Assembly: GCA_002494725.1 (NCBI GenBank)
Contig: DACG01000020.1
Coordinates: forward strand, 1-50,656
Source of the DNA: Geoglobus sp. UBA235
GTDB lineage: Archaea; Halobacteriota; Archaeoglobi; Archaeoglobales; Archaeoglobaceae
DNA: 50,656 nt
Direction: 5' to 3'
A program made the translations under genes and the position numbers. This document shows, piece after piece, positions 24,229 through 32,644 of this stretch; positions within the stretch are counted from its first letter, which is position 1, and each line of letters opens with the position of its first letter. The notes under the pieces were generated by a model. It was given only the letters and a program-made list of their open reading frames with translations, made no database searches and was not told the DNA's origin.

Positions 24229-25799
24229 CACTTTCCACCCTTCTTTTCCTCACCCTTAACGATGACCTTGTCGATGTATATCTTGGCATCCTTGATGATC
24301 AGCTTGATTCCTGCCGATGCAGGCTGTGCTGGAATCTGTATCTGTGGCATCTGAAATGCTGGAAGCTGCGGCATCTGAACTGGCATTGGAACCTGCTGGA
24401 CTGGTTGCTGAGCCACTGCTGGCTGCTCTGCTGGAACCTCCTCTGCAACCTCCTCAACAGCTTCCTCCTCGACTTCCTCCTCTTCCTCAACCCAACCCTC
24501 CGTGATCTTCTGTCCATCAACAGGTCTTACAACTCCGGTGACAACGGGATGATTTACACTCTTCAGAAACTCCTTGAGCTCATCAATTGTTGTCGCATCC
24601 TCTTCTGTTGCTATCTTGTCCCTCACATCCTCAGGAATGTACTTTTCAACTCTCTGTTTCAGCTCCTTTGGCATCCAGACAGTCCTGTACCATCCACCAT
24701 CCGCCTGAATGAACTTCTTGCTTCTGAAGTAGCTTATACCGATGCCGAGGAATCCAACAACCTGCTTTCCCCCACCTGTCTGACCAGCCATTGTTGAGAA
24801 TGTCAGTCCATTCGGTGCAGGTTCAGGATAACCTCTGTGAACCCATCCAATTCCATCCACTTCGGGCATGTAAAATCCGATAACCTCAAAGCATCCACAT
24901 GATGTGTGTGGATTCTCGAAAAAGCTGTGGAGCTTTATTCTGTCATATTCCCCTCCACTTTCCTCCTTTGCAAACTCGTTAACTCCGCTGTACTCCCCTG
25001 TAATTGGATCAATCAGATCTCCCTTAGGAATTGCCTTGTTCGGTCCCTCGGGATCAACTTTTGCTGCTGCCCTGCCGTCAAACCAGCTTATGGCTCCACA
25101 CAGCGAAGGTCTGTCAGGGCTTATAACACACACATTGGTTGGAGCAAAGCTCTGGCAGAGGGTGCACGAGTAGAATTCATCAACATCTTCATCATGCAGA
25201 CTTTCAACCCTTGCATCTCTCTCATCATATATGGGCATTGCAAGCTCATTGAGCAGCTTTTCAACCAGATCCTTGTCGGTGATATAGACTGCTTCGATCT
25301 TCTCGATGAACGGCAGCTCGTTCTTGAACAGAAACATGGTTGCCTGGGCAATCTCGGTGAGGCTTTTGAGCCCCTTCTTCAGGGCACCCTTGCTCAGCCT
25401 GATCCAGATGTCATATCTCTGGTTGAGGTGCATGTATCCCTCGATGTAGTTCTGGAAGTCGTGGTTCCTTCTCTCAATAACTGGTTCAAGATCTGTCTCA
25501 ACCTGACTTCCTGCAATGTAATAGATCATTGCATAGGGATACGCTGAACCCTCCTCCATCTCATCCAAGTCAGGACCGACAAGAGTTACCTTCATGTCCT
25601 CTACCTGATCCTCAGGCAGGGCCATGACAAGCTCAAAGCCCGGCTGCGTTGTGCCACCAAGCTCCACATACATGTCTCCCTTCCTCACCCTCTCACCCTC
25701 AAACATGGGTGAGATGTCGAAGGGAAAATCCATCTCTCCTCCTGCAACCTCTTTAACCTTCACACCCTCTGGAATCTCAATCCTAACCCTGTCAACCAT
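24228..25799 (-). CDS. cdhC: CODH/acetyl-CoA synthase beta subunit (acetyl-CoA synthase)
   Basis: CdhC carries the nickel A-cluster that joins methyl, CO and CoA. The 523-residue protein has A-cluster ligands Cys212, Cys215, Cys224, Cys234, Cys301 and Cys303 (FYSCTLCQSFAPTNVC, SLCG, HTSCGCFE), followed by RGYPEPAPNGLTFSTMAGQTG. After about residue 425 comes an acidic stretch of Glu and Val and then a Pro/Gln/Met-rich linker to about 497. The last 25 residues form a small module (IKLIIKDAKIYIDKVIVKG). It lacks the large N-terminal domain of bacterial ACS, as archaeal enzymes do. GGAGGTGAG precedes the ATG. Confidence 0.96.
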   Translation of the reverse strand: MVDRVRIEIPEGVKVKEVAGGEMDFPFDISPMFEGERVRKGDMYVELGGTTQPGFELVMALPEDQVEDMKVTLVGPDLDEMEEGSAYPYAMIYYIAGSQVETDLEPVIERRNHDFQNYIEGYMHLNQRYDIWIRLSKGALKKGLKSLTEIAQATMFLFKNELPFIEKIEAVYITDKDLVEKLLNELAMPIYDERDARVESLHDEDVDEFYSCTLCQSFAPTNVCVISPDRPSLCGAISWFDGRAAAKVDPEGPNKAIPKGDLIDPITGEYSGVNEFAKEESGGEYDRIKLHSFFENPHTSCGCFEVIGFYMPEVDGIGWVHRGYPEPAPNGLTFSTMAGQTGGGKQVVGFLGIGISYFRSKKFIQADGGWYRTVWMPKELKQRVEKYIPEDVRDKIATEEDATTIDELKEFLKSVNHPVVTGVVRPVDGQKITEGWVEEEEEVEEEAVEEVAEEVPAEQPAVAQQPVQQVPMPVQMPQLPAFQMPQIQIPAQPASAGIKLIIKDAKIYIDKVIVKGEEKKGGK

Positions 25800-25813
25800 T
25801 CAAACTCACCTCC

Positions 25814-26359
25814 TTAAATTCCATTTACAACCTCATCCAGCATCCTATAATAAAGCTCCTTGTTTGCAGTAAGATTTGTGAAGCTGAATTTGGCGTGAGG
25901 CTGATAGAATTCATCAATGCTTATTGTGGTCATCTTTGAGAAGTGTTTGAGAGCCGAGAGCATTCTTGAGAGGTAGTATGGCAGAAATCCCAGAAAGATG
26001 ACAACATCGTACGGCCCTTTTCCATCAAACCCCTTCCAGTCCTCATCAAGCATGAACTGGGTTACATAATGCAGCGTGAAGACAGAGCTCTGGGGCTTTA
26101 TCCCCTTCTCTATGAGTACTCTGCTTGACCCCCCTGTTGCGATTATCGGAATTCCCTTGCTGTAAAACTTCTCGGCAACCTCAACAAGCTTCTCTTCCCT
26201 GAGAAGCTTTCCACCTGTGACAAGAACGGGACGCTTTGCCTTCTTTATGAGATTTGCAACCACATTTGGTTTTACCGCAGTTGCCTCTCTGCTTACCTGA
26301 ATATCTGCAATCTGATACCTTCTTGCAATCGGATACTTATCCTCCTTGCTTACCGCCAT
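25814..26359 (-). CDS. cdhB: CODH/acetyl-CoA synthase epsilon subunit
   Basis: This 181-residue subunit of the CODH alpha-epsilon subcomplex has a DHS-like (FAD/NAD-binding) fold. Family blocks are NLIKKAKRPVLVTGGKLLREE, KGIPIIATGGSSRVLIEKG, and YDVVIFLGFLPYYLSRMLSALKHFS. It is structural and possibly mediates electron transfer to FAD or ferredoxin. It follows cdhA by 21 bases, with GGAGGTG before the ATG, and precedes cdhC by 14. Length is normal for the family. Confidence 0.94.
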   Translation of the reverse strand: MAVSKEDKYPIARRYQIADIQVSREATAVKPNVVANLIKKAKRPVLVTGGKLLREEKLVEVAEKFYSKGIPIIATGGSSRVLIEKGIKPQSSVFTLHYVTQFMLDEDWKGFDGKGPYDVVIFLGFLPYYLSRMLSALKHFSKMTTISIDEFYQPHAKFSFTNLTANKELYYRMLDEVVNGI

Positions 26360-26380
26360 TTATTCACCTCCAAAAATAGT

Positions 26381-28798
26381 TTATTGAGGGGGTTTTTCCC
26401 CCGCATACTTCTCATAAACCTCCTCGACAAGTGTTGGGTTGAATCCAGCATCAAATGGCCTTATTGGACCTTCAACTATCTTCTTCTTGTCCCAGTCAAT
26501 CTTCCAGCCATGCTCGCTTTCAAGTATATGCATCAGTTCCTCTTTCATTCTAAGCGGCAGGTCTGCCTCACTTCTGACATATATGGGCCAGTCATCTGGC
26601 AGTGTTCCGAGATACTTCTGGCTCAGCTCTAAGTAGTGGGTGAGCTTTATCTGCCTTCCAAGGCTGGTGTCATTCGGTCTTATACAGAGCCTTGCAAGCT
26701 GGACGATCGCCTCCTCCTTTGTCTCAACAGCAATGAGCAGTGAGTCCGGAGCTGGCTCAATATTCATCTTCTTTCTTGTCTTGATGTCATACACCCACCA
26801 CTTCTCAGGCTTGTAGTACTTGCCTATGTAGGCCCTTCTGTATTTTGTGCCGTGAGGTCCAACAACAACAGGAACACCAAGTCTGTTGAATCCCGTAGCA
26901 ATCGCTGCAGCCTTGTGGCTGTACGGTCCCCAGCTGAATCCTACAGCACCGACTCTGTTGAGGACGTAATCGGCAATCTCCGCATAGTTTCCTCTCAGGG
27001 GTCTCATTGCAAATATGTTCGCAATTTTGATTGCCGCTCCGGCAATGTGACTGTTGGCAACACAGCTTCCCATGTTCGTGATGCATCCGGCATCAAAGTT
27101 CCCCGGGTACTTCTCAAACACGGTCTGACCATCCTCATCTTTTATCATTCCCAGATCCATTGCATGACAGCCTGATGTTACAACAATGTATCTTCTCTTG
27201 ATGAACTCCTCAATTATCTCTCTAAGTGATTTCATCTCATCCGGGAAGTTTATGCACCCAACTGCCGCAATAACTCCCGGAATCTGGCCCATAACGATTG
27301 GCTGACCTACATTTCTTATTTCGGTGTCCTGCACCGGACCTCTTCCAACTCTCGTCTTTCCGGTTTTGTTGTAAAGTCTCTCAAAGTTGCTTGCCATTAT
27401 AACATTTATTATCTTGATGCTCTTGGGGCAGGCCTGCTCGCATTTCATGCACGCAATGCACTGCTCCTCGAGTTTTGCCAGTTTGCTGAGATCCTTCGTC
27501 TTCTGGGCATGCTCCATTCCCTGGTCAATTCTAAGGTTATGCGGGCATGTAAAGACGCAGTTCATGCACTGAGTGCATTTGTTAATCTCATTCCAGAGGT
27601 CCTCATCAGTTGCAAAGAACCTGTACTTCCTCTCACCGCCATGCTTCTTGAAAACACCCTCAGCAACAAGTGGAGCAACCTGTCCAACCTTCTCAGGATC
27701 GGGCAGGAAAACTCCTGGAAGCTTTCCGCTTACAAGAGCGTCAACAATCTTTTCAACAGGCCACTCACTCACATCCGGCAGCCCTCTAACTGCAGCATCG
27801 CTTGTTGCAATTAGCGGAATTCCCATTGCCTTGCATGCCTCAAGCAGATCTGCCCTTATGCACTGCTCATCACTTACCATAACATCGGGCAGTCCGGATC
27901 TTATAACCCTGAGCTGATAGCTGATCGGCCCGAATATCTTTGAGCTACCCTTACCCCCAACCCTCGCCATGTCATGGGTTGTGCAGCAGAGTCCGGCTAT
28001 TTCGAAGTCTTCAAGTCTGCCCATCTCCTCAAGATAATCAAGAACAGGTTTTGAATACAGAACATTGTGACCCACAACCACAATCACGGGCTTGTTCTTA
28101 TCAATAACTCCAAATCCGGTATCAACAAGCGGTGTGTCTGGTTCTGCTTTTGGCATGTTGTACGCAACTATCTGGGCAATGTCGGCAATCTCCATCACAA
28201 CATGATCAACCATGCTAACGTGCATTGCCTTGCTCTCGTAATCAAGCAAGCTTTCTTCATTTCCAATGTGCGTTGCATGGAGAACCCTCATCAATTCCCT
28301 TTCTGCCCACTCCATTGCCTCCCTCAGATCACCAAGGGTCTTTGGCCTGATTCCGATGACCGTTCTTATTATGGGAGCCTCGATATTAACATCCCCTCCC
28401 AGATCTATCGGGAAGTCCTCTCCAAACTCCTTTATCAGGTGATCGATCATGTGCCTTGCATGCCCTCCATGAGATGCTGCACCAATACAGCATGCAATTG
28501 TAACAAGTCTTGCCTTTGCAGTTTTCAGATCAATGCCGCACGCCCCTCTCTTGTTCATTGAGAGATCACATGGACCCATTGTACAGAGGTTGCAGAAATC
28601 CTGAACAGGGGCATAAAATGGCTCATACCGCTCAAGAAGCTTCATGTCCCATTTTCTCAGGGCGAGTATGTCCGGCTTGGGTGTAGGACCCATTGGCTCT
28701 GTCCACTCTTCTTCCTCTTCGATCACTTTTCCGATTTTAATACTGACGTTTTTCAGTTCATCCACTACAAACAAACCTTCTTTCAGTTCGAATGCCAT
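26381..28798 (-). CDS. cdhA: CODH/acetyl-CoA synthase alpha subunit (CO dehydrogenase)
   Basis: This 805-residue nickel-iron CO dehydrogenase subunit interconverts CO and CO2 and delivers CO to CdhC. The N-terminal B/D-cluster ligands are Cys69, Cys72, Cys77 and Cys87 (FCNLCTMGPCD, GACG), with HGGHARHM following as the C-cluster-side His. Two ferredoxin-type [4Fe-4S] motifs, CTQCMNCVFTCP and CIACMKCEQACP, lie at about 415-465 as in all archaeal CdhA. Later Cys blocks (SGCHAM, CITNMGSCVANS) supply the C-cluster. GGTGGTG precedes the ATG, with a clear TATA box upstream at about 28846-28857. First gene of cdhA-B-C-orf-cooC-D-E. Confidence 0.96.
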   Translation of the reverse strand: MAFELKEGLFVVDELKNVSIKIGKVIEEEEEWTEPMGPTPKPDILALRKWDMKLLERYEPFYAPVQDFCNLCTMGPCDLSMNKRGACGIDLKTAKARLVTIACCIGAASHGGHARHMIDHLIKEFGEDFPIDLGGDVNIEAPIIRTVIGIRPKTLGDLREAMEWAERELMRVLHATHIGNEESLLDYESKAMHVSMVDHVVMEIADIAQIVAYNMPKAEPDTPLVDTGFGVIDKNKPVIVVVGHNVLYSKPVLDYLEEMGRLEDFEIAGLCCTTHDMARVGGKGSSKIFGPISYQLRVIRSGLPDVMVSDEQCIRADLLEACKAMGIPLIATSDAAVRGLPDVSEWPVEKIVDALVSGKLPGVFLPDPEKVGQVAPLVAEGVFKKHGGERKYRFFATDEDLWNEINKCTQCMNCVFTCPHNLRIDQGMEHAQKTKDLSKLAKLEEQCIACMKCEQACPKSIKIINVIMASNFERLYNKTGKTRVGRGPVQDTEIRNVGQPIVMGQIPGVIAAVGCINFPDEMKSLREIIEEFIKRRYIVVTSGCHAMDLGMIKDEDGQTVFEKYPGNFDAGCITNMGSCVANSHIAGAAIKIANIFAMRPLRGNYAEIADYVLNRVGAVGFSWGPYSHKAAAIATGFNRLGVPVVVGPHGTKYRRAYIGKYYKPEKWWVYDIKTRKKMNIEPAPDSLLIAVETKEEAIVQLARLCIRPNDTSLGRQIKLTHYLELSQKYLGTLPDDWPIYVRSEADLPLRMKEELMHILESEHGWKIDWDKKKIVEGPIRPFDAGFNPTLVEEVYEKYAGEKPPQ

Positions 28799-28844
28799 AC
28801 CACCACCTCAATTTTTCGAAATACACATTTTAATGTTTTAACTT

Positions 28845-28909
28845 AAGGTTATATACCTTTTTCGGGCTTTTAGATTCCCGATCACTCCTGAATGCACTCT
28901 GATGCACTA
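28845..28909 (-). promoter_or_regulatory. cdh operon promoter with inverted and direct repeats
   Basis: On the minus strand the TATA element GGTATATAACC lies at about 28847-28857, roughly 50 bases before the cdhA ATG. Directly upstream of it CGGG (28863-28866) and CCCG (28877-28880) form a short inverted repeat. Still further upstream TGAATGCACT (28889-28898) and TGATGCACT (28900-28908) are tandem near-repeats. These could be activator or repressor sites for the CODH/ACS operon. All are seen directly; a regulatory role is inferred. Confidence 0.5.
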
Positions 28910-28945
28910 TAAAATATTACCTATTTTTCATAGTGTTAATAAAAA

Positions 28946-29341
28946 TTAATCCATTGATAACACCTTTTGCATAATTTCTTCAGGTTTAGTAATACGATCA
29001 TTTGAGGGTTCAATTGTTGCCCTGAACCTCTTGAAGCTACTGAAATCAGTCAGGTAGGATGTATATATGCTGTTTGGCATGAACGCTCCGTTTTCAGGTG
29101 CTATATCTGAAAAAAGAACCTTCAGATTCACACTTTTGTTTCCAGATGTTAGCCTGACAATATCTCCCTCCCTAAACCCGTTGCTTTTTCCAAACTCCTC
29201 ATTAAGATAGAGGACAGCTGATTTCTCAGTAAATTCATCGCTGAACTTTCCTCTGTCCATTGCCTCAACCTGAAAGCTCCATCTTCCAACAACGACCTCA
29301 ACACTAACCTTTTTGAGGAACCTGGAGAATTCGAGGGGCAT
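28946..29341 (-). CDS. FwdD-like molybdopterin-dinucleotide-binding protein
   Basis: This 131-residue protein is a diverged paralogue of FwdD and resembles the molybdopterin-dinucleotide-binding C-terminal domain. It shows SAVLYLNEEFGKSNGFREGDIVRLTSG, matching the FwdD segment before GLREGDRV, and later a GAFMPNSIYTSYL segment where FwdD has GVIFIPMGPYAN. Its start overlaps the stop of the FwdB-like gene (TGATG) with GGAGGTGA upstream, so the two are translated together and the products probably form a heterodimer. Last gene of a three-gene operon, ending about 150 bases before cdhA on the same strand. Confidence 0.82.
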   Translation of the reverse strand: MPLEFSRFLKKVSVEVVVGRWSFQVEAMDRGKFSDEFTEKSAVLYLNEEFGKSNGFREGDIVRLTSGNKSVNLKVLFSDIAPENGAFMPNSIYTSYLTDFSSFKRFRATIEPSNDRITKPEEIMQKVLSMD

Positions 29342-30558
29342 CAGATCACCTCCAGAAGTCTTTTGAGAACATACTCATCATTTATTTCTCTCTCGAAAAC
29401 CGGTTTCAGCCTGATTCTTGTTCCGTCAGCTCCAATCATCGTTCCACCACCTTCAATACCTGCTATTGAGGATGGCAGAACAACCTTTGCAATCTTTCCG
29501 GTGAATGTCTCCCTCGGATCCACCACCACCGTGTTTATGTCTGCAAGCTTCCGTGCATACTGGAGAGGGAGAGAATTCAGGGGGTCAGAGCCTATGATCA
29601 GGGCTGCATCAACCTTTCCATCTTCAAGAAGCCTGTGAAATGCAAATTCATCTGATGATGTCTGATCTTTGAAGCTGTATTTGTTCACATATCCTGTCTT
29701 TTCAAAAAGAAGCTCATTAAAGCCTCTCATATTAGGATGGCAGCCCGCAGGTATGAAATAGACTTCCGATCTTTCATTCATTTTCCTGATCATCTCCTTC
29801 AGAATGCTGTAATCTCCCTTAAGCCCGTACTTAAGCCCGAGACCGCCAAATATAACATTGAACCCACCTTTTTCCATCTCTTTGAGAATTCTCGGTATGT
29901 CCTTCTGAAAGACCTTTGGGCTTCTACCTTCCAGAGCATCAATAAACCCTCTCATAACTTCTTCATCACTGTCAACCTTCAAAAATCTGGCATTCTTCTT
30001 GGCAAGCTTTGCAGTGTGGGTTTTTCTGACATCAAGCACAACAAGAAATCTGTCTTCCTCATATCCCCTCTGCCTCTTACCACCTCTCGGATAGTATGTG
30101 TATCGTGACAGGTGTCTTGAAAGGCTGTGGTAGGGATCGGTTCCCCAGTAAAATATAACGTAAGCATTGTTTTTAACCTCCTCAAGAGTGGTGGAAGGTA
30201 TATCTTTCCTGAGTATCATTTCAACAAAGTCTCCAAGACAGAAAGTTGAGTTATCATCTATGTAGGCCTCTTTCTTCTCAGCCAGCTTGATTGCAAGCTC
30301 CTGAGCTTCGAGAGTTACTGTGTCAAGCCCGTAAATGACCAGACTGTCAGAGCTCTGAATTATTTCCTGAGCCCCCTTCACTGCTTTTTCAAAATCAGCA
30401 TTATCTCCATCAATTTTCGGTTCTGCTCTTGATGAGCCAGTGTTCAGGAAAATTCCCGCTCCTCTTCTGCAGGCATTGTAAACCTTTGATACGCTGCCAT
30501 CCCTGATCTCCACCTCAATGTCATCACAGAGGCATGAGCATCCAGCACATACATGCAT
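29341..30558 (-). CDS. FwdB-like molybdopterin oxidoreductase paralogue lacking catalytic His and Arg
   Basis: This 405-residue protein is a paralogue of FwdB at 7947-9203. The N-terminal [4Fe-4S] motif is intact (Cys4, Cys7, Cys11 and Cys30) and the metal-ligand Cys is retained as Cys107 in DDNSTFCLGDF. However the following catalytic His is Leu108, and the Arg of WPMRGHYNV is replaced by Gly272 in IPAGCHPNM. With FwdB that Arg and His act on CO2/formate, so a different substrate, or a structural or electron-transfer role, is likely. It is flanked by a FwdD-like gene and a ferredoxin, and adjoins cdhA. It may be annotated as FwdB-2 in relatives. Length is near normal. Confidence 0.82.
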   Translation of the reverse strand: MHVCAGCSCLCDDIEVEIRDGSVSKVYNACRRGAGIFLNTGSSRAEPKIDGDNADFEKAVKGAQEIIQSSDSLVIYGLDTVTLEAQELAIKLAEKKEAYIDDNSTFCLGDFVEMILRKDIPSTTLEEVKNNAYVIFYWGTDPYHSLSRHLSRYTYYPRGGKRQRGYEEDRFLVVLDVRKTHTAKLAKKNARFLKVDSDEEVMRGFIDALEGRSPKVFQKDIPRILKEMEKGGFNVIFGGLGLKYGLKGDYSILKEMIRKMNERSEVYFIPAGCHPNMRGFNELLFEKTGYVNKYSFKDQTSSDEFAFHRLLEDGKVDAALIIGSDPLNSLPLQYARKLADINTVVVDPRETFTGKIAKVVLPSSIAGIEGGGTMIGADGTRIRLKPVFEREINDEYVLKRLLEVI

Positions 30559-30564
30559 TCCTCA

Positions 30565-31035
30565 TCACCCCTCAAGAAAGCTTATTGCATCGCTCGGACA
30601 GTTTTCCCTGCATGCAACGCACAGAATTCTGTTTTTACCGTATCTCCTGCACTTTTTAACATTGATTATCCTGAGAACACCATCCTCAAGTCTGTAAATC
30701 GGGTCCTCCATCTTGGGCCCAAAACCACTCCCGGAACCGTAGGGGTCTTCAGATGCGTGGACAGGACAGACAACAATGCAGTTTGCACACCCGGTGCACT
30801 TTTCCTCATCCACAATCAGACCGGTCTCGGTTGCCTCCTTCAGAGGTTCAAGAAGTTCGAGGAGCTTTTCCTTCTGCCTGGTATACTTTTCTTCCTGAAA
30901 AAGTGGTGTGCACTCTTCAATCTGCTTTTCCCTGTTTATTACCTTGAACGCAAACGCCATGCAGGTCTGTTCTCCGCACTTCTTGCAGTTTGTTTTTGGT
31001 AAAAGCTTGTAAACCTCCATTGGTGTGATCGGCAT
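30565..31035 (-). CDS. Ferredoxin-like protein with CdhE-type N-terminal Fe-S domain
   Basis: This 156-residue protein joins two kinds of iron-sulfur module. Residues 1-45 (MEVYKLLPKTNCKKCGEQTC, then MAFAFKVINREKQIEEC) match the CdhE N-terminal cluster domain (PF04060 type), which starts similarly. Residues about 72-155 hold CTGCANCIVVCP and a second motif CRRYGKNRILCVACRENCP, giving two [4Fe-4S] ferredoxin clusters. It is first of the operon with the FwdB-like and FwdD-like genes, so it probably passes electrons to or from them and could dock to CODH/ACS partners. TATA box AAATTATATGC lies about 25-30 bases upstream of the ATG. Exact partner unknown. Confidence 0.85.
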   Translation of the reverse strand: MPITPMEVYKLLPKTNCKKCGEQTCMAFAFKVINREKQIEECTPLFQEEKYTRQKEKLLELLEPLKEATETGLIVDEEKCTGCANCIVVCPVHASEDPYGSGSGFGPKMEDPIYRLEDGVLRIINVKKCRRYGKNRILCVACRENCPSDAISFLEG

Positions 31036-31165
31036 CGAATGATGTGGGCCCGAGCATATAATTTAACATTTCGGGTTAGTGAAAAATTCAGCAAAAATGG
31101 AAATGCAATGAAAGAATTACGGTTCCTACGAAAAATTTTTTACCCGAATCCAGTCAGAAATCCCC

Positions 31166-31882
31166 ATGCGACCAACTGCCAATTTTGACAGGTTTCAGCC
31201 GGATATAAGGTATGCCCATGACCTCAAACCCGTACTCTACCAGCCTGAAATGCTTGCCGATAACTTTCCCGCTTACTTCATGTACAGAGACAGTTACAGG
31301 AATGAGGAAGAGAGGGAGAGGATAATCAAAGCGGATCTCAGGTTTGACTACACGATAACCCCACCAAACATGATCGGAAAGGAGTACATCAAGACCTACG
31401 GCCATTACCATCCGAAAGCTGGAAAACTGAGCTATCCAGAGCTGTATCAGGTCATAGAGGGAGAGGCAATCTTTGTTCTTCAGAAGAGAGGTGAAAGGGA
31501 CGATATCATAGAGAGCCTTGCCATAGTTGAGGTTGAGGAGGGTGAGGCGATAATCGTTCCTCCCGAGTACGGACACGTCATGATAAACAGGACAGATGAA
31601 AGGTTAATAACCTCAAACTGGGTTTGCAGGAGTTTCAGTTCAATATATGAGCCGTACACGATGCTGAAAGGAGGCTGCTACTATCTGACCGAAGACGGGT
31701 GGATCAGGAATGAAAATTACAGCAAAATCCCTGAAATTACGTTTGCGGAAAACAGAACTGACAGGGTTTTGAAAATAGATGGAGATATGTATGAACTTGT
31801 TGAAGAACTTGATACCCTTGAATTCCTGAAATATCCCGACGAGTTTGAACAGATGTTTGAAGAGGTCTTAAAATTCAAGTAG
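31166..31882 (+). CDS. pgi: Archaeal cupin-type phosphoglucose isomerase
   Basis: This 238-residue protein is the metal-dependent cupin glucose-6-phosphate isomerase found in Archaeoglobus and Thermococcales, unrelated to classical PGI. The cupin metal motif TYGHYHPKAGKLSYPELYQV supplies His, His and Glu ligands, and a later PPEYGHVMINR adds His. An N-terminal extension (FDRFQPDIRYAHDL) precedes the barrel. The start is ATG 31166 with no clear SD, so it may be leaderless. It is divergent from the ferredoxin operon and convergent with nadE, overlapping its end by 15 bases. In this organism it would act in gluconeogenesis. Confidence 0.93.
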   Translation: MRPTANFDRFQPDIRYAHDLKPVLYQPEMLADNFPAYFMYRDSYRNEEERERIIKADLRFDYTITPPNMIGKEYIKTYGHYHPKAGKLSYPELYQVIEGEAIFVLQKRGERDDIIESLAIVEVEEGEAIIVPPEYGHVMINRTDERLITSNWVCRSFSSIYEPYTMLKGGCYYLTEDGWIRNENYSKIPEITFAENRTDRVLKIDGDMYELVEELDTLEFLKYPDEFEQMFEEVLKFK

Positions 31883-32644
31883 TGCTCTGACAGGTGCGAT
31901 TGGGGCAAGTTCCCTTTTGTGCCTGCTTGCCTCAACAGCCCTGATGACCTTTTCGATATCCGAGATGTCCAACCCCTCTTTTATTGAGATATCCTCAGGG
32001 CTCAGCCCCATCTCAATTCCTCTCAGTATTCTGTCCAGATCGTGGTAGCTTATCCCCATCTCCCCCTCATCTGTCTGCCCCTTCCAGAGCCTTGCAGATG
32101 GCTTCTTTTTTATTATCTCCTCAGGAACTCCAAGAAATCTTGCAAGCCCAAAAACCTCCGTCTTGTAGAGATCACCTATGGGCAGAAAATCCACTCCACC
32201 ATCTCCGTATTTTGTAAAGTAACCCATCTTGAGCTCGCTCTTGTTTCCTGTCCCTGCAACAAGCCTGTTCATACTGTTTGCAAAGTAGTAATTTATGGCC
32301 ATTCTGATTCTGGGCTTTGTGTTGGCAAATGCAATCAAACAGTCTTCTCCAAAGGATTTTCTGAAGGGTTCAACAAACGGGTTTATCTCAATGACTCTGT
32401 AGTCCACTCCAAGCATCCTGCAGACCTTTTCGGCATGCTCCACATCTTCCTCGGGTGTTACACCCTTTTCCGGCATTATCGTTGCAAAAACCCCCTCACT
32501 TCCGAGAGCTTTCACACATAGAAATGCGACAGTTGCACTGTCCACACCACCGCTAACCCCAACAACAACACCTTCAGCATTTGCAAGCTCAACCCTCTTC
32601 CTTATAAAATCCTGAATTCTCTCACTTACTCTTTCCCACCTCAT
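31868..32644 (-). CDS. nadE: NAD+ synthase, ammonia-dependent type
   Basis: NadE makes NAD+ from deamido-NAD+ with ATP and ammonia. The 258-residue protein has the PP-loop GVSGGVDSATVAF near residue 27, and the family blocks FANTKPRIRMAINYYFAN and GTGNKSELKMGYFTKYGDGG, LPIGDLYKTEVF and KKPSARLWKGQTDEGEMGISY. No glutaminase domain is fused, so free ammonia or a partner glutaminase supplies nitrogen. It is directly downstream of argF with an ATGA overlap at 32641-32644, so the two are co-transcribed although their pathways differ. Confidence 0.95.
   Translation of the reverse strand: MRWERVSERIQDFIRKRVELANAEGVVVGVSGGVDSATVAFLCVKALGSEGVFATIMPEKGVTPEEDVEHAEKVCRMLGVDYRVIEINPFVEPFRKSFGEDCLIAFANTKPRIRMAINYYFANSMNRLVAGTGNKSELKMGYFTKYGDGGVDFLPIGDLYKTEVFGLARFLGVPEEIIKKKPSARLWKGQTDEGEMGISYHDLDRILRGIEMGLSPEDISIKEGLDISDIEKVIRAVEASRHKRELAPIAPVRALLEF

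Noticed and set aside
24299..24797. Several open frames in other phases over the cdhC tail
   Set aside because: They are shadows of the low-complexity linker coding sequence of cdhC, without start signals.
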